Shown here: in pieces, positions 1 to 11,775 of the stretch
Position numbering within the stretch: the first letter of the stretch is position 1
Layout: each line of letters opens with the position of its first letter
Assembly (NCBI GenBank): GCA_034620365.1
Contig: JAQGEQ010000380.1
Span: 1,612,001 to 1,676,000, forward strand
Direction: 5' to 3'
Source of the DNA: Pegea sp. RAD2-039
Lineage: Eukaryota > Chordata > Thaliacea > Salpida > Salpidae
Length of the DNA stretch: 64,000 nucleotides
Made by a program: the position numbers and the translations under genes
The notes under the pieces: model-generated
Told to the model about the DNA's origin: nothing
What the model saw: only the letters and a program-made list of their open reading frames with translations
Databases searched by the model: none

Positions 1-1951
1 ACAAACGTCTTAGAGGTGAAGAGAAATGGAAACGTATTTTCTGAACTCTTGTATGATGTCACTGTCACGTGGTCAGATGTACGTAAAGAAAGAGTAAGTA
101 GATTAGTTGAAAAATCAAGCTTGTATAAAATTAGTTTCAAAATGTAAATATTTTTGCTAAATTTAGTCTATAAACAATTCAACTAATTAAACCTTTGCAG
201 ATATTTAGATCATACAAACAGTTTCAAAAAATTAATAAAAATCTCATCAATTTAATCAGTCAAGATAAAAAAGTTATTCGTAAAAATAAGCTTGTGGTTC
301 CAACAATACCTCGTAAGTATCTTTAATTTGTGTAAGTTAACTTTTAACTCATAAATCCTTTTTAATTATATTTCAAAATGTTAAACTAAAATAAAACTAG
401 TTTGCTCAAATAAGCTGCTTCTTTAAAAGTTAATCTTGCTTTTTGAGTTTTTATTGAGTTCTTTTATAGGTAAAAAACTTTTTGATTTCAACTTTTATAC
501 TTTTATGATCAATAATTTGAAATTGGCAAATGAATTTCTGTTTTTTCTTACACATAAGCTACCCCAACAAGTAAGCTATATTCATCTAAATATTTAGAAA
601 CATTTTCTAATTTTCTTAGAGTAAATCTGAATATATGGAAAATAAGATTCCAAACAAAAATGTAATTCTTTAGTGTTTTAGAAAATCAATTAGAATGTAA
701 ATGTGAATCAAAAATGATAATTTTTTGTTTAAATTTATTATAATAGATTAAATGTTAAAACTTTACGAATAATTGTTTTTTGTGCAACTACTAATAGATT
801 AAATCAAATATGTCTTTTAAATTTATCATTGGATTATTTGAAACTGATTTTACCTTTTTTTAGTTACACCGAATTCCAGCAGTTTTAAACTTTTTTGAAA
901 AAACTGCTAGTGATTATGAGATTGTTTCAAGTCTACAGCTAAGTAATTAACAGATTTTTTAATTTTTAACTTACAAAATTTAATCTTTTTCCAAAGGTAG
1001 AAAAAGATTTGTCAATATTCCAAAATATCTAACTCTTCTAATTTAATTAAAAAGTTGGCACCATTTTATTGATGCATTTGTTTTAGAAAAATTCTTAACT
1101 TTTAAAAATCTAATTTTTTGACTGGTGTTAAACAGTAATATGTTCATTAAAACTAATATATACTGTCAGTAAATTTTTTGTTAAGCAAAAAGCAATATTG
1201 ACTTTGTAGAAAAAAAATCGATATACTTTTTTCTTTATTTCTACCATGGACTCATGAATTATTCATCTTTAACTTTTATTCTTAGTGTCAAGCGTTATGC
1301 ACACACATTTTTCTCGGAAGTCATTTTGTTAAGTAAATTTCCTAAGAAAATTTAATAATAATTTTCTCTGATTAAAATTTTTATTAAATTGCCAAAAATA
1401 CTTTTTTCAAAAACAAGTAAATCGATTAACTAACTAAATGAAACACAGTTAGTATTTTATGTACAAAATGGTATTATTAATTCCAAAATTTCATAAAAAA
1501 CTATTTCTGCTTTTCATTTTTAGTAAATTTTTTGCTTGTCAACTCTTAATTGAGATAAAATTAGAAGAAACAGCTTTAAATTTATCAAAATTGTTGTTCA
1601 TCAAAATACAACAAAAAGACAAATTTAAAATCTTACGAACGACTTCCAAATTTTTTGTAGTTGACTAAATATAAAATGATTTATTATATTATAGATACTT
1701 CTAAAGATGACCCAAAAAAGTGTCTTGATCGAGAATTTTCTTGTAGTATAAGAGAGGAAGTCCCAGGTGAAGATGATTTAGTACTTTGGTGGGATCCAGA
1801 AGCTATATTACCTAAAGCATCAAAAGCATTAAAAGATTGTGAAGATTACGAAATTGTTGAACCATATCACATCAAGAAGGAATTTTATCTAATAACATTT
1901 GTTGAATCATCACTATTGAATTCACAAGTTGATGTTTTAGCTGTTACATGA
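1..1951 (+). CDS. PX-domain protein of the p47phox/Tks type, 3' part (partial at left edge)
   Basis: PX domains bind membrane phosphoinositides; in p47phox and Tks proteins they precede SH3 domains and help place NADPH-oxidase organisers. The first exon is cut by the window edge. I read exons at about 1-93, 201-313, 470-570, 865-945 and 1696-1951, joined at GT-AG sites. The translation contains VTWSD, then FRSYKQF (the basic RR(Y/F)-type PX strand with its first Arg kept), VVPTIP where Tks has RIIPFLP, LANEFLFFLTHKLPQQ and VLNFFEKTASDYE, which matches VLxFFxxRPED at the end of Tks/p47phox PX domains. An acidic linker follows, then EDYEIVEPYHIKKE, resembling the first strand of the SH3 domain, but TGA at 1949 ends the frame before the SH3 WW and ALYDY-like core is complete. 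The SH3 is therefore truncated or continues by a splice I could not place. An AATAAA lies near 2104. Confidence 0.6.
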
Positions 1952-2920
1952 AGCTCAGTGACTGAAAGTGACTATTTGTCACGTGATCAAAGCAAAACAG
2001 ACAACAGAAAAAGTTGAAAAGCCAGAAACAGTGAAAAGATTAACGTCAGTACCTCTACGTTGGATATATAAGTTATTTGTCGATTTATATATTATATACT
2101 CTAAAAAATAAATATTATCAAATGCAAAAATATAAATAATACAATTTTGAGAAAGTGTTATGTTATTTTCGGAAAAATTAAAGAAGTTTGTTCAACTTTT
2201 AGTATCGGACATATTTTAAATAAAGATTTGAAATTTGTGACAAAGACACTTTAAGAACGACTTGGAAAAATCTCATTTCGATTTTATCGCTTATCCTTTA
2301 ATTTATTCAATGAGAAAATGTTAATGTAAATACATTAAATATCACAAGTTTTAATTGTATTAAACGATGCTAATTTTATAAAAATAATAAAAACTATTTG
2401 CAGTTGAGACATTGATTATAATCAGCAGGAAATTGTTTTTAATATTTTTCAAAAAAATTGATCCTCAACCCAATTAAAAGATCGCGCGTCTGCTTTAATT
2501 GAATGAAAAATTAATTTAATGATGAAAAAGTCGCAACTAAATGAAATAATTTTATTGTGAACTCACTCCTGCCACCAAGCGGAAATCAACTATGATGACT
2601 ATTTTGTCATTTTATAAATTAAACATTTTCAATTAATTATCTGATATACTTTAAACAGACAAGTACAAGATTATTAAATAAAAAAATTATTACCGTAAAA
2701 TAGTACTATATTTTACAATAAATAATTTTTTAACCTTTATCGCTTAATCTAATTACAATCTACATAATAAAACTAAACAAAGAAATGTTAAATGTTGTCA
2801 GCTTATTTTCCTTCACAGCCACTGAGAAATCATTCACAAAAGAAAATGTATCACTAAAAACATAAGTGAACAAGGCAAAAGTAGTAAGTTAAAACAGGAT
2901 TGAACTAAATAGAATAAAAA

Positions 2921-3331
2921 TCAAGTTTTCTTCTTTATTTTGCAAATAACACCATCTGAAGTAAAAGTGTTCCGGACTATTTTACGTTTCAAAGGTTTAA
3001 CACAATCTTTGGTAATATTTGTTTGAATTAACTGATCTGAAGTAATTGAGACTTCATCTGATTTGAGTTTGGGAGGATAGTTTGAATTAGTCTTTATTTG
3101 ATCATCACTTGTAGTTAATGATGAATCATTACATCTAGAAAGTTTGGAAGACGTTTTTGGTTGTTCTTCTTTTAATAGTTTAATTGATTTAGTGCTTAGT
3201 TGACCACAAGGTCCAATAAAACATCTTCTGTTTTTTCGCTTAAACTTTCTTTGTGGTAAAGCCATCAAATTATCAGCGAATAACTTGATTAGAGTAGAAT
3301 GAGACATTTCTTCACTTACATGTATTCCATT
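2921..3331 (-). CDS. ashwin-like protein, 3' exon
   Basis: Ashwin (C2orf49 in human) is a small nuclear protein associated with the tRNA-splicing ligase complex and with cell survival in early embryos. Only the last exon is recognised. It starts after a TTTTACAG acceptor at 3332-3333 and encodes about 136 residues ending KIKKKT. The segment STLIKLFADNLMALPQRK and the following KRKNRR align with the ashwin core SLTDLYxxHAxPLPQRxxxKNR, the only strongly conserved part of the family; the rest is Ser/Lys-rich and disordered, as in ashwin. The upstream exon that should carry the LLHPELL-type N-terminus was not found between 3.4 and 8 kb. The exon contains an internal GTAAGT at about 3315, but the ashwin-like frame reads through it. 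The gene is convergent with the PX gene on its left. Assignment rests on one short conserved block. Confidence 0.5.
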   Translation of the reverse strand, partial: NGIHVSEEMSHSTLIKLFADNLMALPQRKFKRKNRRCFIGPCGQLSTKSIKLLKEEQPKTSSKLSRCNDSSLTTSDDQIKTNSNYPPKLKSDEVSITSDQLIQTNITKDCVKPLKRKIVRNTFTSDGVICKIKKKT

Positions 3332-6300
3332 CTGTAAAATAAATTTAAGAAATATAAATTGAACTTCAACAAAAGTACCATAATAGTTTGCCAATTTTAG
3401 CTTGAAATAAGTTAACTAAAAATACTTTTATAGAAATGTTTTTAAAAGTATTTATTTAAAAAATTTCTAGTTTAGTCAATCAATTAGGAATAATAAAAAG
3501 TTAATGGCTTTTGACAAGTAGAAGATGAATGAGAAGTTTTGAAGTTTAAGTAAGCTTTGATAATGATAAAAAATCGTTTAAAATCTTTTTACAATTACTC
3601 TTATTTAAAAATTGGTATATCAAATCATATAATTTCCTGAGCAACTGTTTCAGAAATATAATAATAACATCTTGACTTGCTGAATACATATCATGCAACA
3701 AATTTCTGATAAGAGAAGATACATGTAGTCACTTTACAACAAAAGAAGCTTTTAACTAAATCAATTCTACAAATCATAGTGGTTATACTCAAGTATCTTT
3801 CATATTACAAGTGGACTAGTAACAGCTGGTACCTTGCAACTTAAACTAAAAAAGTTTTATAGCATCATATGATTAATAGATAATAAAATGTAAGAATTTC
3901 TAAACCTCTAAAAATAAGTTGTTGCAACACAATTCAAGACTTTTGATACGGAGTTTTGATAAGAGGATCTAAAATATCTGTGATGACTTCATTCATAAAC
4001 ATCAATTTGAAAAATTACAAAGTTGAAATCAAGATAATTTTCTTATAAGAGAAGGAACTTTACAAGCAGCAGTAACTCATATATGTCATTTATGATGAAC
4101 ACATTTTCTAGTTAGCTTTCAAACTGCTCAACAAAACAAGTTCTTCAACAGATTTTATCTGATTACCTTGCAAAGACTTAATTGTTTCTAACACTTAATC
4201 ATGGTTTAATCACTTCATAAGATTATTAATTTTTTACAGATAATGCTTAAAAAGCTTATTGACAGACACAAGCATTTGAAAAATAAATTTTTAAAAACAT
4301 TTTAAGAAACTACATGATAGAATAGATTCTTTGCTATACACTGTTAGAAGCAGATGAGTTTTATGCATCTTCAACTACCACTAGATTCATCTGAGACACA
4401 TTTTTAGGGTTTTGAGAACAAAGTAGTTTTTAAGATTAAAATGGAAGAACTGTTTTCATAATAATTTTCACACTAATATTTAATCAACTTTCCTTATTTT
4501 CAGATTAATTTTTTATCATTCTAGCAAATATATATGAAATATAAAAATATAAACGAAATTCTAGAAATATATTAGAATATCTTACTTCTAATTCACTTAC
4601 TAATTAATAAAAAAGTTGTTGCTATTAAAAACCAACTACTTGATTATTTCTATAGATAAAAACCAACCAACAAATTTCAGAACCATTTTAAATTAAAATT
4701 AGATTAAAATTGTTGATTAAAGTTTATCACAATCATTACTAGTTCTAGACTCTTAAAACTTATGCAAATATTTCATGAATTATAAATACTTGTACAAGCT
4801 GAAGGTATAGTCTTTTCCAAGTAAGTCTTTCTGGATAAGTTGAGTTTAGAGCCAACTCATAATCATGTGAATTTTCAACCATTGATAAAAATATTTGATT
4901 TTATAAAGTTGCTTAATTAATCAAGATGATAAAACCTTATAAATTTTAATGAATAAAAAATTAATTTTTAAAGACAAATAAAATATTAATTAAGATAACA
5001 CTTGATAGAGTTTATCAAACTTTAGATATATCAATAAAATTGTCTTATATTTAAAAAATAACTACTTATAAAATAAAATTCAGTTTCAGAATAAGACTAA
5101 ATAAAATAATACAATTAGCAAAGCAACTACTTTTATTTAACCAATTAACTAATAAAATGTCTAAATATACATGTTTTATCTTAACTAGAAAATTTGACTG
5201 AATAAAATTAATAACAAAAATAAATAATCATTATTTTTTTCAAATAAAATATCATTGAAACATTAAAAGTGCATTAATAGCAATTAATAGCAAGCAAGTA
5301 TTTCAATTTATAATTTTTTTGGTTTGCAAAACAAAATTCTAACTCTACCTCTAAAGTTAAATTTAATCTGAACATGGTATTAAAATTAAAATATAAACAA
5401 AACAAACCAGAAAATTATAATTTTAAGAAAGTATAGAACCATAAGAAGTTAGCTATAATTCATATGAAAACACACATGAAAAGTAAAAAGATACTCTTTA
5501 AAAAATACTAAAATGGTCTGATGTAAAAATGTTTACAAATAAAAAATATCATTAAAAAACAATTCGTTTTTTTTAGAATTATCATAAAAAAATCATTGAT
5601 TCCCCTATCTCTTAATCAGGAAAAAAATGAAATTTTTGAACAGATTTCTTTTGTAATTAGGCAGAAGCCACACTTTACTGGAAGATTAAAGAATACAGTT
5701 TAAATTACAGTTAAGTCATTTAAGTTCATTATATAGAGATGGTAAGACATAAAAAAAGTTTTATTTCTAATATTCAAGTGTTATAAAAAAAATTAGTTAA
5801 AAAAATTTACTACCTACTTCAATAAATAAGCATTTTATTAAATTGATACCATACTACTCTTCACATTGTATATCTTCTACTGGCAGACAGGCTCTAATAT
5901 GATTAATAATTGTGCAGCATAATCTTACATTTAAATTAAAAAATATTTTTGTAGAAGTTTAACTTCAACCATTTAATAGTTTTGAATCTAACTGTCTAAG
6001 TAGCTAACTATATAAAGTGTTTTTTTTACTTAAAACGAGTAGTTAATACATGTACTCCTATTATGAAATAGCATAATAAATATGGTATTACATGTCTAAG
6101 TTTTGTCTACGAATACTTTATATTTTTATCTTTTTTTAATAAGGTTTTATAATTCAAATTTTAGTCTTATAATTGTTAATTTGAAACTGTATCTTTTGTT
6201 AGAACATAACTAAAAAGAACAAGTTTGTTGTAATGAAGGCTGCGACTTTAATGTTCTAGCAAAATATCTGAATACTATTACTGTTGATACATAGAGTTTA

Positions 6301-6600
6301 TTTTCTCTTAAATCGAGTTATAGTACCTGTTTCAAGCTTAAATGTTAGAAGTGAAAGTAAAATAATTTTAAAAGATGGATTGTGGTTTGGAGCTTTTTGA
6401 AATTTATCGAATAATTTTTTAGTATAAAAAAACATATTTACATCTATTTTTCTGAACTTTACAAAAGTTGAACTATGATGCTTTTCTTCATGATATTTTT
6501 GCATGTTTAAGTTGATATAATAGAGTTTCAAATAATTATAATATAGATTCAAACTGATCATCAACCTCTTCAAACAACTTCTTACAGTAATAGTCTTCTT
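3332..6600. other. gene-poor AT-rich stretch
   Basis: I see no convincing exon, RNA gene or ordered repeat here. It probably holds the first intron and promoter of the ashwin-like gene, because the missing 5' exon must lie to the right on the minus strand. The longer minus-strand open frame at 6298-6603 is lysine/leucine-rich AT translation with no family resemblance. Confidence 0.4.
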
Positions 6601-7580
6601 CAAGTCAACAATCTGTTAGAATTTCTTCAAATAGTTACAATAAATCTTTGAAAATAAAGCTCAAATATCAAAAGCAAATAACAACAATTTTTAAGCCAGT
6701 GGTTGTGGAATCAAATTCTGGCGAGGAGTAATCTGAAGTCTTAGACGACCTAAAAAATTCAGATTGTTACAAATCAGCTGTTAAAAACTGGAAATCGTTA
6801 AATAAACGTTTAAAATCATTTAATGATTGGCCTCATTTTCAAAGCTATCGGTTTTAAGTAGACTTTTATCTTGATTAGTTTATTAACTTGCTTTTCTATA
6901 AAAATGTCTAAAAATATGAACAAATGTCAATTAACAATTAAACGATGACATTCTAAGCTACTTTTTTAACTTTTAGCAGCATTAGAAAATATTGGTACTG
7001 TGGTTTCATTATTTAAGATCGGAATTCTGCTACAAACTGTTTGATAACTACTAACGCACAAATCCTGACTGTGAACTTTGAAACGCTAGGCTTAAAATTA
7101 AAAATACTCTTGATCTTATTAGAAATCGACCTGTTGTAAGAGATAAAGAAACTGTTTCGTTGGTACTTCATTTAAACTAGTTTTCTATCAAGACGATCTA
7201 ACTTTTGATTAGATGCTTGCAATAAATTATAGCGTGGTATGTTTCAATCAGTTGTAGTTGACTTTTACTAAGTATTAAGCTGCTCAATACAACTACTAGA
7301 CTTTTTAATCTTGGTAAATAAGCTGAATATTAAATCTTGATTTTAATATATTTTAAAGTTTAAAATAGTCTTTTTCACTATATAGTTATTTTGTACTTTA
7401 TTTTAGCTAGATATTTATTTAATGTTATCATAAAATTATTTAAGGGGCTAACATATTTAAGGAAAAGTTGCCTACAGAAATGAATAAAGAAATATCTAAA
7501 AAATCAATAGAAAAGGGTTTCCATAAAGAATTAATCGAAAAATTTATAAAAAAAATAAACAGAATAATGAAATAAGTTTT
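6600..7580 (+). pseudogene. possible relic of an IAP (BIR-repeat) gene
   Basis: Three short plus-strand stretches in order recall an inhibitor-of-apoptosis protein, but no continuous gene can be read. Near 6800, RLKSFNDWPHF looks like the start of a BIR domain (RLxSFxxWP). Near 7060 a frame gives RTNPDCEL, similar to the HAxxxPxCxF end of a BIR. Near 7480-7570 a frame gives IEKGFHKELIEKFIKK, similar to the UBA helix of IAPs (MGFxxELVxxVI). Stops and frame changes separate the pieces, and the BIR zinc Cys/His core is not visible. This could be chance in AT-rich DNA; I rate it low. Confidence 0.22.
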
Positions 7581-8129
7581 TAAGGTTATGGGCATAATAA
7601 TTTCGTTTTGGTTTTTTTTACAAGTTTGAATGTTTAAATTTCTGTCATATTTATTTCCTGCAACTACAAATTCTTTACCTCCTACTACTCAATAGTATCG
7701 AAATTTGATGTAATTTTAGATTTGTAAATAAATAATATCGAATTTTCACATGTGAGTACCTCATATTCAAGCTGCTTAACCTCTAAGTTTAAAATAACTC
7801 ATTTACTGAAATCTAATAATTATTCTTTAAATCAATTACCAATCTTATCATATGAAAATTTTAAGGCCTCTTCATAATACTAACGTTAGGCTTAGTGGAT
7901 GAAAAATTAACCTAAAAAAACCTCAAGGAACTTTGTACTATAGTATAAGAGAAAATCCTTAATCTCTTTTCAAAATAATTTAACTATTGTGAGCAACTTT
8001 TACAAAAATGGATTTATTAATTTCAATTTTACTTTGAAGCGTCAAATTATGTCATGTTTCTATAATAACTTTTTAATAATTCCTTTTTTGTTGAAACATT
8101 TTTTTAAATTTTCTAAAAAAATTGAAATG

Positions 8130-11100
8130 TCAGCATCTTTCAAAAACTTTGTACAACTCATGAAGATTGGCAAGTTGAAGGAAGTCTTCTTCTTTTGACG
8201 GATGCAGATGTTTACGAGCAGCAGGAAATAAAACATGCTCAATCAACTCATTTGATTCTTTCTCAGTTTTATGTTTGAAGTATTCACTTCTTACTGAGTA
8301 AAAACTGAAATTTTCAGAATTGTTAGAAATTAATAAATTCAAAGAATTTTAAAAATGAAAAAAAACGAATCTGAAATAAATTCACTTTTAAATAACAAAT
8401 AAAACTGAAGACTCAAGATATAAAAAAATTGTTCATGTTGAAACTAACCAAGCCAGCTCAAATGAGAAAGTCTTGAAAAAAGCTTGTTCTTCTTCCCAAT
8501 TAACTTCGCTAGAAACTCGTAAAACAAACAATGAAAGTCCTTGCAGAGAAGGAACATAACCATTCAACAACATTGGTAAAGTCACAATATCACCATCCTA
8601 TAGAATATAAAAGTGAAGATGGTTGAAGACAAATAAGAGTAAAAGAGACCTTGATGTTTATACTGAAGTATTCTGAGAGCATTTCTGATTTTGTTTCTAA
8701 AAGTTTCACAACATATTCAACAAGATCATCCTTGCTGCCATCAGAAGGCGACCACCCTGATTCTTCCAACTCTAGTCCTAACATGACCAGTTTACGGATA
8801 GATGCAGGTTTCTGTGGAGTAAATTGAATAGTAACAACTCACATCAAACATTTGGAACCGACTGATAAACGAAGAAGACCCAAATTTCCAAAATCATTGA
8901 TAATGATTTGATAAAAGAGATTTCGAGAAAGATGTTTGGTATTAACAAGATACAGATTAGTCTTATGTTGAACAAGAGCTTTTTCGACATCTATGCATCC
9001 GACAAATGTATGATCTTGAATGATCTTTAAGAGATCTGAAAAATGTTACAGAAAATCTTTAGTTTGAAAAATCAGGAAATATTACAGTTTAATTAATTTG
9101 AAAACTAGATAAGAAAGTCTGAAGAGATGTGATTTAAATACAACCATTCTACCTCCATTACACTGTTTGGAAATTTCTGATTGAAGTTTTAAGATAGTAG
9201 TCAGGTCAATTTTACGAATTCGTGGTAAGTTTGCAGCAGTTAAACCTCTGCAAACAGCAAAAGCAAAACTTAAATGAAAAGAATGAAAGTAATTCAATTA
9301 AATATTGTTTGAGTCAAACTTGTTTGGAAACAAATAATTTTATGAAATCCTAAAATACAAATGAAATTTAGATTTAAAAGCAAAACTGACTTGTCATTGA
9401 CAAGCTCTTGACTGCAAGCTGCTTGGCTATAAGCTGGTTGGCTACAAGCTGCTTGACTTAAGCTGGAACGAATCAATTTATCAATCTTCTGAGACTTACA
9501 ATCCGTTCTGACAAGTTTGTGATCATAAGAACGTGTTTGATTCTGTGAGAAAATAGTTCAAAATATAAATCTATTCTACTTGATTAAGTAAATATCCAAT
9601 TACAAGATTTGCAACTTAAAAACAATCGAATATATAAAGATTGTATCTACCTCTTCGTCTTCATTACTTCGCTTACTTGTTTGAGGAACCAAATTCTGCA
9701 ATTGAAAATCATTTTATCAGCGATTTGAAAAATCATTTTGAATAAAAATTTTACTTGAACATAAAATGTCCTTGAAGAATCGCATTCTAGCAGTTTTCCT
9801 TCAACAACAGATTGTATGTATTCTACAATTAGATCTTCGTGTAAAAACTGAACCTACGCACAATTTTTCTTTGTTTTGATTTTCATGATTAACATCCGCA
9901 AACCTCATGTTTGGTTGGATGTATATTGACATCTAAGATTTTTGGATCCAGAGTTAAACTGATATATATAATTGGATGCTTCTGTTTTGGTAAATAAGTC
10001 TAGATAAAAACAAATGTGTACTCAAATCTGAAGGACTCTATACCATAGCACTTCCTAGCTATTTAAAACTAATTGAAAACAGTTAAGTTAAATTTGAACA
10101 ACTGAAACCTGATATATTGCTTTCAAAGATCGCTTTAAAGATACACAATCCACTAAACGGTTGTTTATAAACAAGATAAAGAGGAAATTATTTACGGAGT
10201 AATTGGCGTTGGTGAAGTAGGCTGTGAACTGAAAAAGTAGAAGAAAAATTATTTGAAAAAGCCCAAAAATGTTTTTAGGGACATAGTAAATAAACTTACC
10301 TTAAATTTCAATTTATCCGAAGTCTCTTCGACGTTTAGTAATTCTTTTACAACCTTCGACGTGAAGAAATAACTGAAGTTGTCAACTATACTAGAGTTCA
10401 ATTGGGTGTTGATTACAGAGGAATTGTTATCCAAATCTCGAAGAATAAAAGATATTCCAGAGTTGTGTAGAGCATAACTGTTAATGAGAACTGTTATTGA
10501 CGACAACTTGACTGAGGATATTAGCGACGAAATTAAAAGAAGTTTGAACCTTTTCATCAAACTGTAGATATCATTTTCAACATATGCTTTCTGCCTTATT
10601 GGAAGATTGTAAAATAGATCTTCAACAGTAATCTGTGTGCCTACTCTACCAGCAAGTGGTGAAGGAGAAGATATCATCTTTCCTACAAGTAAACAAGTTT
10701 TAGATTTTGAAATACAACAAAACTCAAACACCTTTCAGGTAGCTGCTACTCAAACAGCTTTAATTTTATATAAATCTTAACAGTTTTTTAACAATGTAGT
10801 AATTATTCTCCGGGTCTTTTTGATGGTTTAAAATTCATTCAGTAGAAATTTAATGATATAAAAACACAAAACAAGAAAAGCTTATCACACAAACTCTGCT
10901 CTTAGCAGCATTATCATATAACTCAATTACTATATCAGTTTATCATTTTGTAAAAGCACTGAAATCAAATTTCTATGTGATCTACCAAACCAAACACTGA
11001 TTCATCTTAATGTCTGACAACCAAATATTTAACCCACAATTAACATGTTTATAGTTCTTCATTTGTTTAAGATTTAATTTAAAATAATTATGTAATCAGC

Positions 11101-11774
11101 AATTTTATATCTTACCATTTGTATATGAAGCTTTATAAGCACATTTACTTCCATTTGTCTTACTGGTTATATACAAATGTGCTACATGGCTAATGCTAGC
11201 AAGTGCCTTCAAAGTAATAGAAAATTCAGATTTTCAAGTATGAAAGTTTTATAATGTTTAATAATAAAGTTGAAATCTTACTTCACCACGAAAACCAAAT
11301 GTTGAAATAGATTTAAGGTCCTCAAAGTCAGATAATTTGCTTGTTGTAAATCTTTCACAAACAATTTCAAAATCTTCTTTCTTTATTCCATGTCCGTTAT
11401 CAGTGATTTGAATCAACTTTAATCCTTTTTTCTTATAGTCTACCTAAAAATTAACATCATGTTTATATACTTTTAAACAAATTCAATTATTATAACATCC
11501 AAAAATACTATTGTTAAACCTATGATCAAATTAAATTTGCTAAGTACATAAAGAAATTGATTATGATAAAACCATTTGGTTAATGAAATCAAGTACAATT
11601 AAACAATCCTAAGTTTTAGTTAATAAAATTTACTTTTATGGAAGTTGCTCCAGCATCTAAAGAGTTTTCGATCAGTTCTTTGATTACATTATAAGGATGT
11701 TGAATGACTTCACCAGCAGCAATTCTATTTACTACATTTTGTTCTAAGCGTTGAATTACAGGAACCTTTTCCAT
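8130..11774 (-). CDS. MLH1: DNA mismatch repair protein MLH1
   Basis: MLH1 is the MutL-homologue subunit shared by MutL-alpha, -beta and -gamma; it acts in the nucleus after MutS recognises a mismatch. The gene is spliced, starting at ATG 11774-11772. The first exon encodes [20 protein letters not shown] and [10 protein letters not shown] (GHKL ATPase motif I). The next gives a DNG-type motif II (DNGHGI) and ISTFGFRGE; then [10 protein letters not shown] and, at 10731-10290, [16 protein letters not shown] and HNSGISF. A Ser/Gln-rich linker at about 9395-9475 contains a short SQAACSQ repeat. The C-terminal dimerisation domain is represented by [19 protein letters not shown] (8700-8765) and [17 protein letters not shown] directly before the stop; the invariant FERC end is intact. 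A TTTTACAG acceptor lies 13 nt before the ATG, so the 5' UTR is probably trans-spliced or cis-spliced there. Confidence 0.95.
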
Positions 11775-11775
11775 A

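Noticed and set aside
6298..6603. 101-residue minus-strand frame
   Set aside because: Low-complexity AT translation with no family match; not flanked by splice signals that make sense.
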